Shown: in pieces, positions 36,797-45,861 of the stretch
Layout: each line of letters starts with the position of its first letter
How positions within the stretch are numbered: position 1 is the stretch's first letter
Source of the DNA: RU20A sp042610495
GTDB taxonomy: Bacteria > Pseudomonadota > Alphaproteobacteria > Rhizobiales > Rhizobiaceae
DNA: 64,000 nt
Direction of reading: 5' to 3'
Assembly: GCF_042610495.1 (NCBI RefSeq)
Contig: NZ_JBHGAP010000001.1
Span: 868,001-932,000 of the forward strand
The notes under the pieces: generated by a model
The model's database searches: none
What the model was told of the DNA's origin: nothing
Seen by the model: only the letters and a program-made list of their open reading frames with translations
Made by a program: the position numbers and the translations under genes

Positions 36797-36992
36797 AGGA
36801 GAAGGTGGCGCGTCACCGGATTGAACAGTCAACGGATCATCCTGAAACATGAGGTGCCCGCTGGCAGGCTCCCCTTTCACCCACGCTCCGTCGTCTTCGA
36901 CCGCAAGCACGGTTCTGCCTGCCCACCGCAACCCGCCCACCGCAACCCGCATGCTGCATGTCGCAATCCGCCATCAATCCGCCCTGCCCGCT

Positions 36993-37023
36993 TTGCATTA
37001 TGCCTCTGACCGCGCCATATAAT
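36993..37023 (+). promoter_or_regulatory. Possible promoter of moaA
   Basis: A perfect TATAAT (37018-37023) lies 33 bases before the moaA start, with TTGCAT at 36993-36998 as a weak -35 box; the 19-base spacing is longer than ideal. Confidence 0.35.
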
Positions 37024-37055
37024 GCCGTACCCCGCGCGGCAGGATCAGCAGACCC

Positions 37056-38099
37056 GTGAACAGCATCGCCACACCGACGACCGGAACCGCCATCGGCGGC
37101 GCAAACGAGCCGATGGTCGATCCCTTCGGCCGGGCCGTCACCTATCTGCGCGTCTCCGTCACGGACCGCTGCGATTTCCGCTGCACCTATTGCATGGCGG
37201 AAGACATGACCTTCCTGCCGAAGCGCGACCTGCTGACGCTGGAGGAGCTCGACCGCCTCTGCCGCGCCTTCATCGCCAAGGGCGTGCGCAAGCTGCGCCT
37301 GACCGGCGGGGAGCCGCTGGTGCGCAAGAACATCCTGTTCCTCATCCGGGCGCTGTCGAAGGAGATCGAAGCCGGCAGGCTGGACGAGCTGACGCTGACC
37401 ACCAACGGCTCGCAGCTTGCCCGCTTCGCCGCCGAGCTGGCCGACTGTGGCGTCAAACGCATCAACGTCTCGCTCGATACGCTGGACCCGGAGAAATTCC
37501 GCCGCCTGACCCGCTGGGGCGACCTCTCCCGCGTGCTCGAGGGCATCGACGCCGCGCAGGCCGCCGGCATCGCCGTCAAGATCAATGCGGTGGCGCTGAA
37601 GGGCGACAACGAGGCCGAAATCCCGGACCTCATGGCCTGGGCCCACGGACGCGGCATGGATCTGACGCTGATCGAAACCATGCCCATGGGCGAGATCGAC
37701 GCCGACCGCACCGACCTCTACCTGCCGCTCAGCAAGGTGCGCGCCGATCTGGCGGAGCGCTTCACGCTCACCGACAGTCCCTACCGCACCGGCGGCCCCG
37801 CCCGTTACGTCACCGTCGCCGAGACCGGCGGCCGGCTCGGCTTCATCACGCCGATGACCCATAATTTCTGCGAGAGCTGCAACCGCGTGCGGCTGACCTG
37901 CACCGGCACGCTCTACATGTGCCTGGGACAGGAGGATGCGGCCGACCTACGCACGGCGCTGCGCGCCAGCGAGGATGACGCGCATCTTTCCGCCGTCATC
38001 GATGCGGCCATCGCCCGCAAGCCGAAAGGCCATGATTTTGTCATCGATCGGCGCAATCGTCCTGCCATCGGCCGCCACATGAGTGTCACCGGCGGCTGA
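37056..38099 (+). CDS. moaA: GTP 3',8-cyclase MoaA
   Basis: MoaA (347 residues) is the radical-SAM enzyme that converts GTP to 3',8-cyclo-GTP, the first step of molybdenum cofactor synthesis. The radical-SAM cluster cysteines are Cys39, Cys43 and Cys46 (CDFRCTYC); the C-terminal cluster is in FCESCNRVRLTCTGTLYMCLG. The protein ends in GRHMSVTGG, the conserved GG tail. GTG at 37056 gives the usual leader before DPFGRAVTYLRVS, with AGGA upstream; ATG at residue 20 is a less likely alternative. moaC is not adjacent; mobA and mobB lie 6 kb downstream. Confidence 0.95.
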   Translation: MNSIATPTTGTAIGGANEPMVDPFGRAVTYLRVSVTDRCDFRCTYCMAEDMTFLPKRDLLTLEELDRLCRAFIAKGVRKLRLTGGEPLVRKNILFLIRALSKEIEAGRLDELTLTTNGSQLARFAAELADCGVKRINVSLDTLDPEKFRRLTRWGDLSRVLEGIDAAQAAGIAVKINAVALKGDNEAEIPDLMAWAHGRGMDLTLIETMPMGEIDADRTDLYLPLSKVRADLAERFTLTDSPYRTGGPARYVTVAETGGRLGFITPMTHNFCESCNRVRLTCTGTLYMCLGQEDAADLRTALRASEDDAHLSAVIDAAIARKPKGHDFVIDRRNRPAIGRHMSVTGG

Positions 38100-38147
38100 T
38101 CGCCTGCCGCCAACCCCGCCAGCCATCCAGGGATCCGGAGCCTGCCC

Positions 38148-38810
38148 ATGCGCCGCCTCATCTGCGCCTTCGCCCTCACGCTTCTTGCTACCGCCCCGGC
38201 CCTGTCGGCGGAGCGCCCGGCCGGATTGAAGGAGGCGGAGGACGTGGCGAAGAAGGCGCTCGGCGTCGATTGCCTGATGCGCGATCCCGAGGAAACGCCC
38301 GTCGTTGCCGATGGCACGGAGGACGCGGCCGGCCACACCGTCTATACCTTCAAGTATCGTCCGAGCTGGTACACGGCCGATCAGCCGGATGCGGAGGCGA
38401 CCCTCTACAAGCTGCTCTGCTCCATCGGCGCCTACAATCTGCAATTCGCCTTCGTCATCAAGACGCAGGACGACGAGACGCCGCGCCTGCTGTCCTTCGC
38501 CAGCCCCGATCTCGGCCTCGACTACGCCGACGACGAGCAGACCAAGCTAAAGAGCCCGCCGCGCATCACCGGCTACAAGGCGACGAGCATCCTCGTCAAC
38601 GCCCGCTTCGACCTGGCCACCCGGACCATCACCAGCCGCGGCCTGTGGCGCGGCATCGGCGACGCCTGGGACCACGGCCGCTGGGAGTTCAGGGACGACA
38701 GCTTCGTGCTCACCCGCTACGAGGTGAACCCGACCTTCGACGGCTTCGACAATGAAAAGACCGACGAAGGCATCGTCGTGCTCGACTTGGCGGAGAAGCC
38801 GAAGCCCTGA
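38148..38810 (+). CDS. Exported protein of unknown function
   Basis: A 220-residue protein that I do not recognise. A signal peptide (MRRLICAFALTLLATAPALSA) is evident, so it is likely periplasmic. The mature protein has two cysteines (GVDCLMRD, LLCSIGAYN), many aromatic residues and alternating beta-type segments (FAFVIKTQDDETPRLLSFASP), ending in a charged tail. It begins 48 bases after the moaA stop on the same strand and is probably co-transcribed, but nothing in it suggests a part in cofactor synthesis. Length and codon use look native. Confidence 0.75.
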   Translation: MRRLICAFALTLLATAPALSAERPAGLKEAEDVAKKALGVDCLMRDPEETPVVADGTEDAAGHTVYTFKYRPSWYTADQPDAEATLYKLLCSIGAYNLQFAFVIKTQDDETPRLLSFASPDLGLDYADDEQTKLKSPPRITGYKATSILVNARFDLATRTITSRGLWRGIGDAWDHGRWEFRDDSFVLTRYEVNPTFDGFDNEKTDEGIVVLDLAEKPKP

Positions 38811-38822
38811 TCGCAGCCGCCC

Positions 38823-39266
38823 TCAGCCGGCCCGCTCTTCAGCCTCCGCCGCCCATTCCGGCAACGGAAACAGCCAGTCGTAGGCGAGATTGAAGGCATA
38901 GGCGTAGACGACGTAGAAGACCGAGAAGGACACGTCCATCACCAGCGCCTGCCAGAGCGACGCCTGCAGATACCAGGCGATGAACGGCACCAGCACGATC
39001 AGAAGCCCCGCCTCGAACAGCACGGCGTGCCAGACGCGCGCCCACCAGGATTTCTGCGTCGAGCCGGTCAGCCGCTTCAGCGCCATGTCGAAACCGACAT
39101 TGTAGAAGAAGTTCCACCCCGTCGCGATGGTGGCGCTGACAACGGTCACCACACCGATGTCATCGAGCGGCATGTGGAACGCCAGAGCGCCGAGCGGCGT
39201 CACGAGCAGAAGCCCGATCACCTCGAAACTGATGGCATGACGAATACGGTCGGGAAGCGTGCGCAT
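38823..39266 (-). CDS. PACE family efflux transporter
   Basis: A 147-residue membrane protein of the proteobacterial antimicrobial compound efflux (PACE) family, proton-driven exporters of biocides such as chlorhexidine, first known as AceI. It consists of two tandem bacterial transmembrane-pair domains, giving four spans. Marks are RIRHAISFEVIGLLLVTPL with an early membrane Glu, and WNFFYNVGFD and RVWHAVLFEAGLLIVLVP as paired repeats. The start at 39266 has GGAGG upstream; the frame extends further but without family similarity. It converges with the secreted-protein gene, their stops being 12 bases apart. Confidence 0.92.
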   Translation of the reverse strand: MRTLPDRIRHAISFEVIGLLLVTPLGALAFHMPLDDIGVVTVVSATIATGWNFFYNVGFDMALKRLTGSTQKSWWARVWHAVLFEAGLLIVLVPFIAWYLQASLWQALVMDVSFSVFYVVYAYAFNLAYDWLFPLPEWAAEAEERAG

Positions 39267-39467
39267 GGAAAGACCTCCGATAAGCCCGGGTCGTCCCGTG
39301 CGAAAAGACCCCGTGACAGGGCAGAGGCCGTCCTCTTTCAACGCGAGCGGATATAGCAAGGGTGGGGCGAAAAGGCAACTTTCGGGCTGTGCGGGCGCCG
39401 GGGTTGCCAGACATTGACGGTCAGGCAGACGCGATCCACACTCTGCGAAACCATGATGGAGACCGCC

Positions 39468-39734
39468 ATGCTCCCATTGATCGTCACGGCAGACGGACAG
39501 GTCACCCTGACGCCCGAATTGATGCTGCATCTGGGTATTCCGGCCGGTGGAACGCTGGTTGTCGAAGCGCTGCCGGACGGTTCGGTGAAACTCGGTGGAA
39601 ACGGGCCCGCCAACACGCTCGACGCCTTTTTCACCCTCCTCGACGGGACGCCCCGTCGCGCAACGCCGCTCGGCATCGACGAGATCAACCACCTGACCGC
39701 TGCCGGATGGGCGGGGCGCTTGAGCGACGATTGA
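39468..39734 (+). CDS. AbrB/SpoVT-type DNA-binding protein
   Basis: An 88-residue protein with an N-terminal swapped-hairpin domain (LIVTADGQVTLTPELMLHLGIPAGGTLVVEAL) as in AbrB, MazE and VapB antitoxins. The C-terminal half (LDAFFTLLDGTPRRATPLGIDEINHL) is a short tail like those that neutralise PIN or MazF toxins. GGAGA lies six bases before the ATG at 39468, so this start is preferred to 39453 or 39456. No toxin gene is next to it: downstream lies an opposite-strand pentapeptide gene. It may be an orphan antitoxin or a plain regulator. Confidence 0.72.
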   Translation: MLPLIVTADGQVTLTPELMLHLGIPAGGTLVVEALPDGSVKLGGNGPANTLDAFFTLLDGTPRRATPLGIDEINHLTAAGWAGRLSDD

Positions 39735-39782
39735 GGAAGCTCAGAGCACATCGCCGTCCCCGCCCAGACGATCAAGTCTCGC

Positions 39783-40286
39783 CTATGTCTGCGGACGCGT
39801 CCTGTAGGCGTCCAAAAGATCCTCTATCGGCACGCCGTCCAGCGTGGCGCCATACAGACGGCAATCGCTGAAGATGGCGCCGGAGAGATTGATGTGCTGG
39901 AAGGTCGATCCGGCAAGGTTCACGTCATTTACATGCCAGCCGGTCATGTTGCTGTCATTGAAGCGGGCACCGGAGAAGTTGATCTGGTTGAAGGACGTGC
40001 CGGAGAGATTGGCGTCGTTGAAACGCGACCCGGAAAGATCCGTATCGTTCACGTCGAGCCGTTCCGTCGTGCGATGCAGACGCATCGCTTCGCCGACGAC
40101 GGAAAACGATAGCGGCCTGTCGACCGCCGACGAATCCAGTTCCGCAGAAAAACCGTTCCAGTCCCTGAAGCCGAATTGCCGGGCGATCAATTCGAGGCAG
40201 TCGCTGTGGGAAAGATCGATCTTGCGCTCGGCAAGCGCCTGGCGCAGGGTCTTCGCCATCGCCTTGATGCCATGTGTCCTGAACAT
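39783..40286 (-). CDS. Pentapeptide-repeat protein with glyoxalase-related N-domain
   Basis: A 167-residue cytoplasmic protein. The first 50 residues (KTLRQALAERKIDLSHSDCLELIARQFGFRDWN) match a small domain often joined to glyoxalase-like folds. From about residue 75 there are pentapeptide repeats A(D/N)LSG-type: DTDLSGSRFNDANLSGTSFNQ and so on, roughly 14 units, which should form a right-handed square beta-helix. Such folds occur in gyrase-protection proteins, but many have no known role. AAGGAAC precedes the ATG. The DNA repeats of the beta-helix (CGCCGGAGAGATT-like) can be seen in the sequence. No partner gene is evident. Confidence 0.82.
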   Translation of the reverse strand: MFRTHGIKAMAKTLRQALAERKIDLSHSDCLELIARQFGFRDWNGFSAELDSSAVDRPLSFSVVGEAMRLHRTTERLDVNDTDLSGSRFNDANLSGTSFNQINFSGARFNDSNMTGWHVNDVNLAGSTFQHINLSGAIFSDCRLYGATLDGVPIEDLLDAYRTRPQT

Positions 40287-40478
40287 GCCAGTTCCTTTCG
40301 GGCGATCTCTGCGTCAGGGCTCACATTGCTGACCGATCGCCAAGGGCTGGCGTTACGGAACCGTGTCTCGTCACATGCATTCACCAGACCGGGAACCGGC
40401 GTGAGCGGCGGGCTGCACGAAGCCACAACCAGTCCTGCATTTTGGTGCTGGCCTGTCAACCCGCCACACAAAACATAA

Positions 40479-40506
40479 CCGGCGGCCCTTTCGAGCCGCC
40501 GGCCAA
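40479..40506 (-). terminator. Hairpin after the chemoreceptor gene
   Basis: An 8-bp stem CCGGCGGC / GCCGCCGG with an 8-base loop, 40 bases past the stop; on the minus strand it is followed by TTATGTTTTG, a weak T-run. Confidence 0.45.
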
Positions 40507-40545
40507 AATTCAGTCCCCGGCGCTCTGCCCGGTGCTCCTCAAGCC

Positions 40546-43080
40546 TTACGCCGCGTGGCGCCGATACCCCCCGCCGACGGTGCGCGTGCCGGTCTTGAAG
40601 CGCTCGATCTTCTCGTTCAGCGCTTCCACCTGGCTGCGCAGCGTGTGGATTTCGGCGGTGCTTTCCTCCACCATCGCGGCGTTCTGCTGGGTCAGCTGCT
40701 CCACTTCGTGAACGGCGGTGTTGACCTCGTTGAGGCCGCGATACTGCTCCGCGGCAGCCGCCTCGATGGTGCTGACGAGGCCGTGGATCTGGTTGATGTG
40801 CTCGTTGATGACGCCGAGCGCCTTGCCGGTATCCTCGACCAGCGACACGCCCTCGCGCACCTGTCCGGCGCTTTCGGAAATCAGGCCCTTGATCTCGCGG
40901 GCCGCACCCGCGCAGCGCTGTGCCAGTTCCCGCACCTCCTGCGCGACGACCGCAAAGCCGCGACCGGCCTCCCCGGCGCGCGCCGCCTCGACGCCGGCAT
41001 TCAGCGCCAGCAGGTTGGTCTGGAAGGCGATTTCGTCGATGACGCCGATGATGGTGCCGATCTTCTCCGAGGAGCGGTTGATCGCGGCCATGGCGGCAAC
41101 GGCGCGCGTCACCACCTCGCCGGAATGGCGGGCATGGGCCGAGGTCTCGTCGACCGACAGCGTCGTGCGCCGCGCGCTGTCGGCGGTGCCGCGCACGATC
41201 TCCGTCAGTTCGCGCAGCGCCCGCGTGCTCTGCTCGAGCGCTGCGGCCTGCTGTTCCGTGCGCCGCGCCAGATCGTCCGACGAGGAGGCAAGGTTGCCGG
41301 TCGCGCCGTTGATTTCCTGCGTCACGTCGCGCACGTCCGAAAGCGTGGCGCGCAGCGCCTCGACGGCGGCATTGTAGGTGCGGGCCATGACGACATAGTC
41401 CGCCGGCAGGCTTTCGGCCATGCCGGCCTCCAGATTGCCTTCCGCGAGCTTGGAGAGCACGTCGGAGAGCGCTTCGAGCGCCTGCATCTGTTCGGCTGCG
41501 ACGCGAGCCCGTTCGCTGGCCTGACGTGCTTCCTCTTCTGCCGAGCGCGCACGCTGGGCCTCCGCCTCCCGCTCCAGGCGAATGGTCTGGCGGGCATTGT
41601 CGCGGAAGACGGCGACGGAGCGCACCATGTCGCCGATCTCGTCGCCGCGCTCGCGTCCGTCGATCTCGATGTCGAGTTCGCCGCGCGCCAGCCGCGTCAT
41701 CACATCCGTCACGCGCTTCAGCGGACCACGCAGCGTTTCCACCAGCATCAGGCCGCCGATGATCGCCAGCACCGTACCGGCCACCATGGCGAAGATCGAG
41801 AGGTTGGCCGACGCCTGGCTGTCGCGCTTGCCGGCTTCCTGGGCGGTGGAGACGAAGGCCTCCAGCGTCGCGGAGGCGCCCGCGACCAGCGCCTGCGCCT
41901 TGCCGCGAGCCTCGACCCAGCTGGCGCCGACCGAAATGGCGCGCGCGCTGTCCTTCTCGATCACGGCCAGCAGCGGCTCCAGCTTGCCGCTGAGATCGCG
42001 CAGGGCATTGTTGCGCGCACCCTTTTCGGCAAGCTCGGCCGTGGTGGCGCGCAGCGTGGCAAGGTCGGCCATCAGCGCATCGCGGCTCGGCTGGTCGAGC
42101 TTGCGGTGCAGTTCGCTGACATGCAGGGCAGCCGAATCCATGGCGCTGAAGGTCGCGCTCATCAGCCCCACCAGGTCGCGCAGCACCGTCACGGTCGCAT
42201 CCATGGAAACGAAGCGCGTCGCCGCCGTGTTGGAGAACTCGGCGCCCTGCTTGATGAAATCGGCCTCGTATTTGGCGAAATTGCTGAGCACGGGCACCAG
42301 TGCCGTCTTCTTGGCCACGTCATCCTCGGGGCCGGCGATGATCGCCGCCACCTTGTCGGCGTCCGCCTTCACGGCGGCGATCTGCACCTTGATCTTCTTC
42401 GAGGCGATGGCATCGGCCTCGCCGATCTGCTTCAGGAGATGCGGAAGATAGGTCTTGGCAGCGGCAATGCGCGCCTCGGGCGTGGCGGCCATGGAGACCG
42501 GCAGGCGGAATTTCTTGATCCGGTCGGCCAGCCCCTGCGAGGCGGCGGCATCGAAAAGCAGCGCCTTGGCAAAGCCTTCCTTGTCGCCCGCTTCCTTGCG
42601 CACGAGATCGAGCTGCTTGCGCGCCGTCTCGCCGGCGGTCTTGACGCCGTCGAGCGCCCCGGCCAGTTCGTCCGTCACCTGCCGGCGCTCCTGTTCGATC
42701 GTCCAGAGACCATCGAGCGCACCGCTCATCTGCTGCGGAAGCGCCAGAACCGGGGCGATCTCGGCGCGATCCGACGCCTCCGTCAACAGACCGTCCAGCG
42801 ACTTCACGCCCGTGTCGAGCTCGCCGATGGCAGCCGTCAGCTTGCCCCGCGCCGTCTCGTCGGGCTGGTCGATAAAGCCCTGCAGCGCGGAGCGCAGGGC
42901 CTGGAAATCCGACAGCGTGCTGATGGTTTCGCGCGTCACCGTCATATGGCCGTTCAGCGTCGTCGCGGTAAAGTAGCCGACAAGCCCGATGCCCGCGATC
43001 AAGGCCACGAGCGGCACGACGAAAAGCAGCACCTTGGTGATGATTCTCAGGCGCTGGAGAAGGCGATCGACGAAACCCAT
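40546..43080 (-). CDS. Methyl-accepting chemotaxis protein
   Basis: An 844-residue transmembrane chemoreceptor. TM1 is at about residues 12-35 (IITKVLLFVVPLVALIAGIGLVG), followed by a large, all-helical ligand-binding region of nearly 390 residues, longer than the common four-helix bundle, then TM2 (about 422-444), a HAMP domain, a second HAMP-like segment (about 550-600) and the signalling hairpin. The tip motif EIAFQTNLLALNAGVEAARAGE at about 680 is intact. No CheR-binding pentapeptide ends the protein. The start at 43080 is chosen for GGGGAT upstream and because TM1 follows at once; an ATG at 43107 is possible. No chemotaxis genes are adjacent. Confidence 0.92.
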   Translation of the reverse strand: MGFVDRLLQRLRIITKVLLFVVPLVALIAGIGLVGYFTATTLNGHMTVTRETISTLSDFQALRSALQGFIDQPDETARGKLTAAIGELDTGVKSLDGLLTEASDRAEIAPVLALPQQMSGALDGLWTIEQERRQVTDELAGALDGVKTAGETARKQLDLVRKEAGDKEGFAKALLFDAAASQGLADRIKKFRLPVSMAATPEARIAAAKTYLPHLLKQIGEADAIASKKIKVQIAAVKADADKVAAIIAGPEDDVAKKTALVPVLSNFAKYEADFIKQGAEFSNTAATRFVSMDATVTVLRDLVGLMSATFSAMDSAALHVSELHRKLDQPSRDALMADLATLRATTAELAEKGARNNALRDLSGKLEPLLAVIEKDSARAISVGASWVEARGKAQALVAGASATLEAFVSTAQEAGKRDSQASANLSIFAMVAGTVLAIIGGLMLVETLRGPLKRVTDVMTRLARGELDIEIDGRERGDEIGDMVRSVAVFRDNARQTIRLEREAEAQRARSAEEEARQASERARVAAEQMQALEALSDVLSKLAEGNLEAGMAESLPADYVVMARTYNAAVEALRATLSDVRDVTQEINGATGNLASSSDDLARRTEQQAAALEQSTRALRELTEIVRGTADSARRTTLSVDETSAHARHSGEVVTRAVAAMAAINRSSEKIGTIIGVIDEIAFQTNLLALNAGVEAARAGEAGRGFAVVAQEVRELAQRCAGAAREIKGLISESAGQVREGVSLVEDTGKALGVINEHINQIHGLVSTIEAAAAEQYRGLNEVNTAVHEVEQLTQQNAAMVEESTAEIHTLRSQVEALNEKIERFKTGTRTVGGGYRRHAA

Positions 43081-43433
43081 GATAATCCCCGATTGATTTT
43101 CGTTCATTGCATCGACCACCACCGGTCTCCCCCCGGTCGGCGCCGCGCGCACCGCCCCCCGGACGGCGCAACACGGCCGCGCGATGCGGCGATGTCGAAA
43201 CATCCCCAGATTGATCCGGTTCGAATAAATTTTTACTTACCAGCGCATCGCTACAAGTCGGGCTGTCCTGACCTGACACTCCGCAAAAATCGGGGTGCTC
43301 CAGCCGGTTCTGCCGAGAATTTTGGGGCATGACGGCTTTTCAGGCGGGCCGCATGCTATATGACACCGTGACGAAGGTGGCCTGACCGCCGGCACGCTGC
43401 CGGAGAGCCGCCGAAGACCAGCACGGAAGCCGA

Positions 43434-44354
43434 ATGCCCGCCGCCTCATCTCTCTCAGCCAATGTCAAAGGCGTCATCTTCATGGCCCTGGCCATGGCCG
43501 GCTTCAGCATGAACGACGCGCTGGTGAAGTCCGTCACCGGCGAGATGGGCACCGCGCAGATCATGTTCCTGCGCGGCCTGATGACCTCCGTCCTCGTCAT
43601 CGCGCTGGCCTGGCATTTCGGCGCGCTGCGCCCCGGGCGCGTGGCGCTGACCCCGGTGCTCGGCCTGCGCATTCTCGCCGAGGTCGGCGCATCGCTCACC
43701 TATATCAGCGCGCTCGGCCAGATCCCGCTTGCCAATGCCGCGGCCATCCTCCAGGCCCTGCCGCTCGCCGTCACGCTGGGTGCCGCCCTCTTCCTCGGCG
43801 AACCCGTGGGCTGGCGACGCTGGCTCGCCATCATCGTCGGCTTCATCGGCGTGCTCATCGTGCTGCGCCCCGGCCCGGAAGGCTTCACACCGGCGGCGCT
43901 GAGCGTCGTCGCCTGCGTCGTCTTCGCCGCGATCCGCGATCTGTGCACCCGGCGCATCGCCCGCGAGGTACCGTCCCTCTTCATCACCGTGCTGACATCG
44001 GTGGTCATCACGCTCGTCGGCGCGGCCCTCATCGTGCCGGGCGGTGGCTGGAAGCCGGTAAGCCTCGCAAGCCTCACCCATCTCGCCGGCGCCAGCTGCC
44101 TGCTGCTCATCGGCTACCAGTGCATCGTGCTTGCCATGCGCAATGGCGAGATCTCCTTCGTCGCGCCCTTCCGCTATACGAGCCTCATCTGGTCGATTGG
44201 CCTCGGCCTCGTCTTCTTCGCGGAAGTGCCCGATATCTGGATGATTTCGGGCATCCTCGTCATCGTCGGTTCGGGCCTTTACACCTTCTACCGCGAAAAC
44301 CGCCGCCGCGCCGCCGCGATCGCCCAGTCGGCCGAGCCGGTGACACCGAAATGA
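43434..44354 (+). CDS. DMT (EamA) family transporter
   Basis: A 306-residue inner-membrane protein with ten predicted spans in two EamA repeats (first AMAGFSMNDALVKSVTGEMG..., second from about residue 155, AALSVVACVVFAAIRDLCTRRI). It belongs to the drug/metabolite transporter superfamily, whose members export amino acids, nucleobases or other metabolites; no substrate is evident. Its stop overlaps the mobA start (ATGA), so it is translationally coupled to mobA, an odd pairing that may reflect export of a compound linked to cofactor synthesis, or chance operon packing. Confidence 0.88.
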   Translation: MPAASSLSANVKGVIFMALAMAGFSMNDALVKSVTGEMGTAQIMFLRGLMTSVLVIALAWHFGALRPGRVALTPVLGLRILAEVGASLTYISALGQIPLANAAAILQALPLAVTLGAALFLGEPVGWRRWLAIIVGFIGVLIVLRPGPEGFTPAALSVVACVVFAAIRDLCTRRIAREVPSLFITVLTSVVITLVGAALIVPGGGWKPVSLASLTHLAGASCLLLIGYQCIVLAMRNGEISFVAPFRYTSLIWSIGLGLVFFAEVPDIWMISGILVIVGSGLYTFYRENRRRAAAIAQSAEPVTPK

Positions 44355-44989
44355 GCGCGGCCCGCCCCTTGCCGGCCGTCATCCTCGCGGGCGGCCTGTC
44401 GCGCCGCATGGGCACGGACAAGGCGGCGGTGATGCTCGCCGGCCGCCCTCTGCTCTCCCATGTCCTCGCCCGCCTCGCCCCGCAGGCCGCCCCGCTCGGC
44501 GTCAACCGGCCGGACACGGGAACGAGCGCACCGGATGCGCCCGCCTTCAGCCTGGTGCCCGACCATCTCCCCGACCGCCCGGGACCGCTGGCCGGCATCC
44601 ATGCCGCCATGCTCTTTGCCCGCGAACGCGCCTGCCCCGCCGTGCTCACCACGCCGGTCGATGCGCCCTTCATCCCGACAGACGTCGCCGCCCGCCTCGC
44701 GGCAGCCCGCGAGAGCGCCAACGATCCCGACCGAACCGTCATCGTGGCCGAAAGCGCCGGCCGCACCCACCCGGTCGCAGCCCTCTGGCCCGCAGCCCTT
44801 GCCGAACATCTCGCCGCCTTCGTCGCCACCGACGAAAAGCGCCGCGTCACCGGCTTCCTCGCCGGCCTCAGGACCGTCAATGTCGAATTTGCCGTGACGG
44901 ACACGCCGGAAGGCCCGCTCGATCCCTTCTTCAACATCAACACGCCGGAGGATCTGGCAAACGCCGCCCGCCTCCTGCCCTACGCCTGA
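44351..44989 (+). CDS. mobA: Molybdenum cofactor guanylyltransferase MobA
   Basis: MobA (212 residues) attaches GMP to molybdopterin to make the guanine dinucleotide form used by DMSO-reductase-family enzymes. The nucleotidyltransferase motif is at the N-terminus (VILAGGLSRRMGTDKA), followed by PDHLPDRPGPLAGI and VLTTPVDAPFIP with the Asp of the metal site; the C-terminus FFNINTPEDLANA is typical. It begins inside the stop of the DMT gene (ATGA at 44351) and ends eight bases before mobB, so the three form one operon. Confidence 0.95.
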   Translation: MSAARPLPAVILAGGLSRRMGTDKAAVMLAGRPLLSHVLARLAPQAAPLGVNRPDTGTSAPDAPAFSLVPDHLPDRPGPLAGIHAAMLFARERACPAVLTTPVDAPFIPTDVAARLAAARESANDPDRTVIVAESAGRTHPVAALWPAALAEHLAAFVATDEKRRVTGFLAGLRTVNVEFAVTDTPEGPLDPFFNINTPEDLANAARLLPYA

Positions 44990-44997
44990 TAACGCCA

Positions 44998-45564
44998 ATG
45001 ACCGACCGCCTGAAACGCCCCCCGATCCTCGGCATTGCCGGCTGGAAGAATTCCGGCAAGACCGGCCTCACCGTCCGTCTCGTGGCGGAACTGACGCGTC
45101 GCGGCCACCGCGTCTCCACCGTCAAGCACGCCCACCACGATTTCGACATCGACAAGGTCGGCGCCGACAGCTTCCGCCACCGCGAGGCCGGCGCCCATGA
45201 AGTCACCATCGTCTCCGGCACCCGCTTTGCCATCATGCACGAATTGCGCGGCGCCCCCGAACCGGGCTTCGAGGAAATCCTCGCCCGCCTCGCCCCCTGC
45301 GACATCGTCATCGTCGAAGGCTACAAGCGCGAACCGATCCCGAAAATAGAGGCCCGCCGGCTGGACGCCGCCAACCGCACCCCGCTCGCCGCCCTCGATC
45401 CCCACATCATCGCCATTGCCGCCGACCACCCGGTCACCGACACGAAGCTCCCCGTCTTCGACCTCGACGACACGCTGGCGCTTGCCGATTTCGTGGAGAC
45501 GATCACCGGCATCGGCGCTGCGGACATGGATGAGGAAACGGGCGGAAGGGATTCGGCGGATTAG
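44998..45564 (+). CDS. mobB: Molybdopterin-guanine dinucleotide biosynthesis protein MobB
   Basis: MobB (188 residues) is a GTP-binding accessory of MobA in molybdopterin guanine dinucleotide synthesis. The P-loop GWKNSGKTGL lies near residues 15-24; STVKHAHHDFDIDKVGADSFRHREAGA is the conserved His-rich and switch-like segment; VIVEGYKREPIPKIE is the family's core strand and loop. It follows mobA at eight bases, in the same operon, and is the last gene before a repeat-rich spacer. Confidence 0.95.
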   Translation: MTDRLKRPPILGIAGWKNSGKTGLTVRLVAELTRRGHRVSTVKHAHHDFDIDKVGADSFRHREAGAHEVTIVSGTRFAIMHELRGAPEPGFEEILARLAPCDIVIVEGYKREPIPKIEARRLDAANRTPLAALDPHIIAIAADHPVTDTKLPVFDLDDTLALADFVETITGIGAADMDEETGGRDSAD

Positions 45565-45590
45565 GTTTTGGTGCGGTAGGTGGGTGGGGC

Positions 45591-45793
45591 ACCCCCCTCT
45601 GTCCTGCCGGACATCTCCCCCGCAAGGGGGGAGATTGGCTGGGCGCCTCCGCTCGCTTTCACCTCAACGTTCTCAGGCCTTCTGACTGACGGGAGCCGTC
45701 CACACAACGCTGTGGCCTCTGTCAGGGCAAGAGCCATCCGCTGGCGGATCTCCCCCCTTGCGGGGGAGATGTCCGGCAGGACAGAGGGGGGGT
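45591..45793. repeat. Large inverted-repeat element (about 45-bp arms)
   Basis: Bases 45591-45635 and 45748-45793 are reverse complements with one single-base length difference in a C/G run, around a 112-base interior. Each arm holds its own palindrome (TCTCCCCC / GGGGGAGA). The arrangement resembles a non-coding MITE-like or RIME-like rhizobial repeat; the interior has no open frame with coding character. Confidence 0.8.
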
Positions 45794-45802
45794 ACGCCGC
45801 CC

Positions 45803-45846
45803 AGCACACCACCAGCACACCGCCAGCACACCGCCAGCACTCCGCC
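45803..45846. repeat. 11-bp tandem repeat, four copies
   Basis: AGCACACCGCC-type unit repeated four times, the first and last each with one change, next to the inverted-repeat element and 15 bases before the deacetylase stop codon. Confidence 0.75.
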
Positions 45847-45861
45847 AGCCCACCTGCCGCC

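Noticed and set aside
36797..37055. Possible molybdenum cofactor riboswitch before moaA
   Set aside because: I could not find the conserved stem-loop series of that RNA; only a promoter-like TATAAT and two direct CCCACCGCAACCCG-type repeats are seen.
39414..40286. Toxin-antitoxin module made of the AbrB-like and pentapeptide genes
   Set aside because: The genes are convergent and the pentapeptide protein has no toxin fold.
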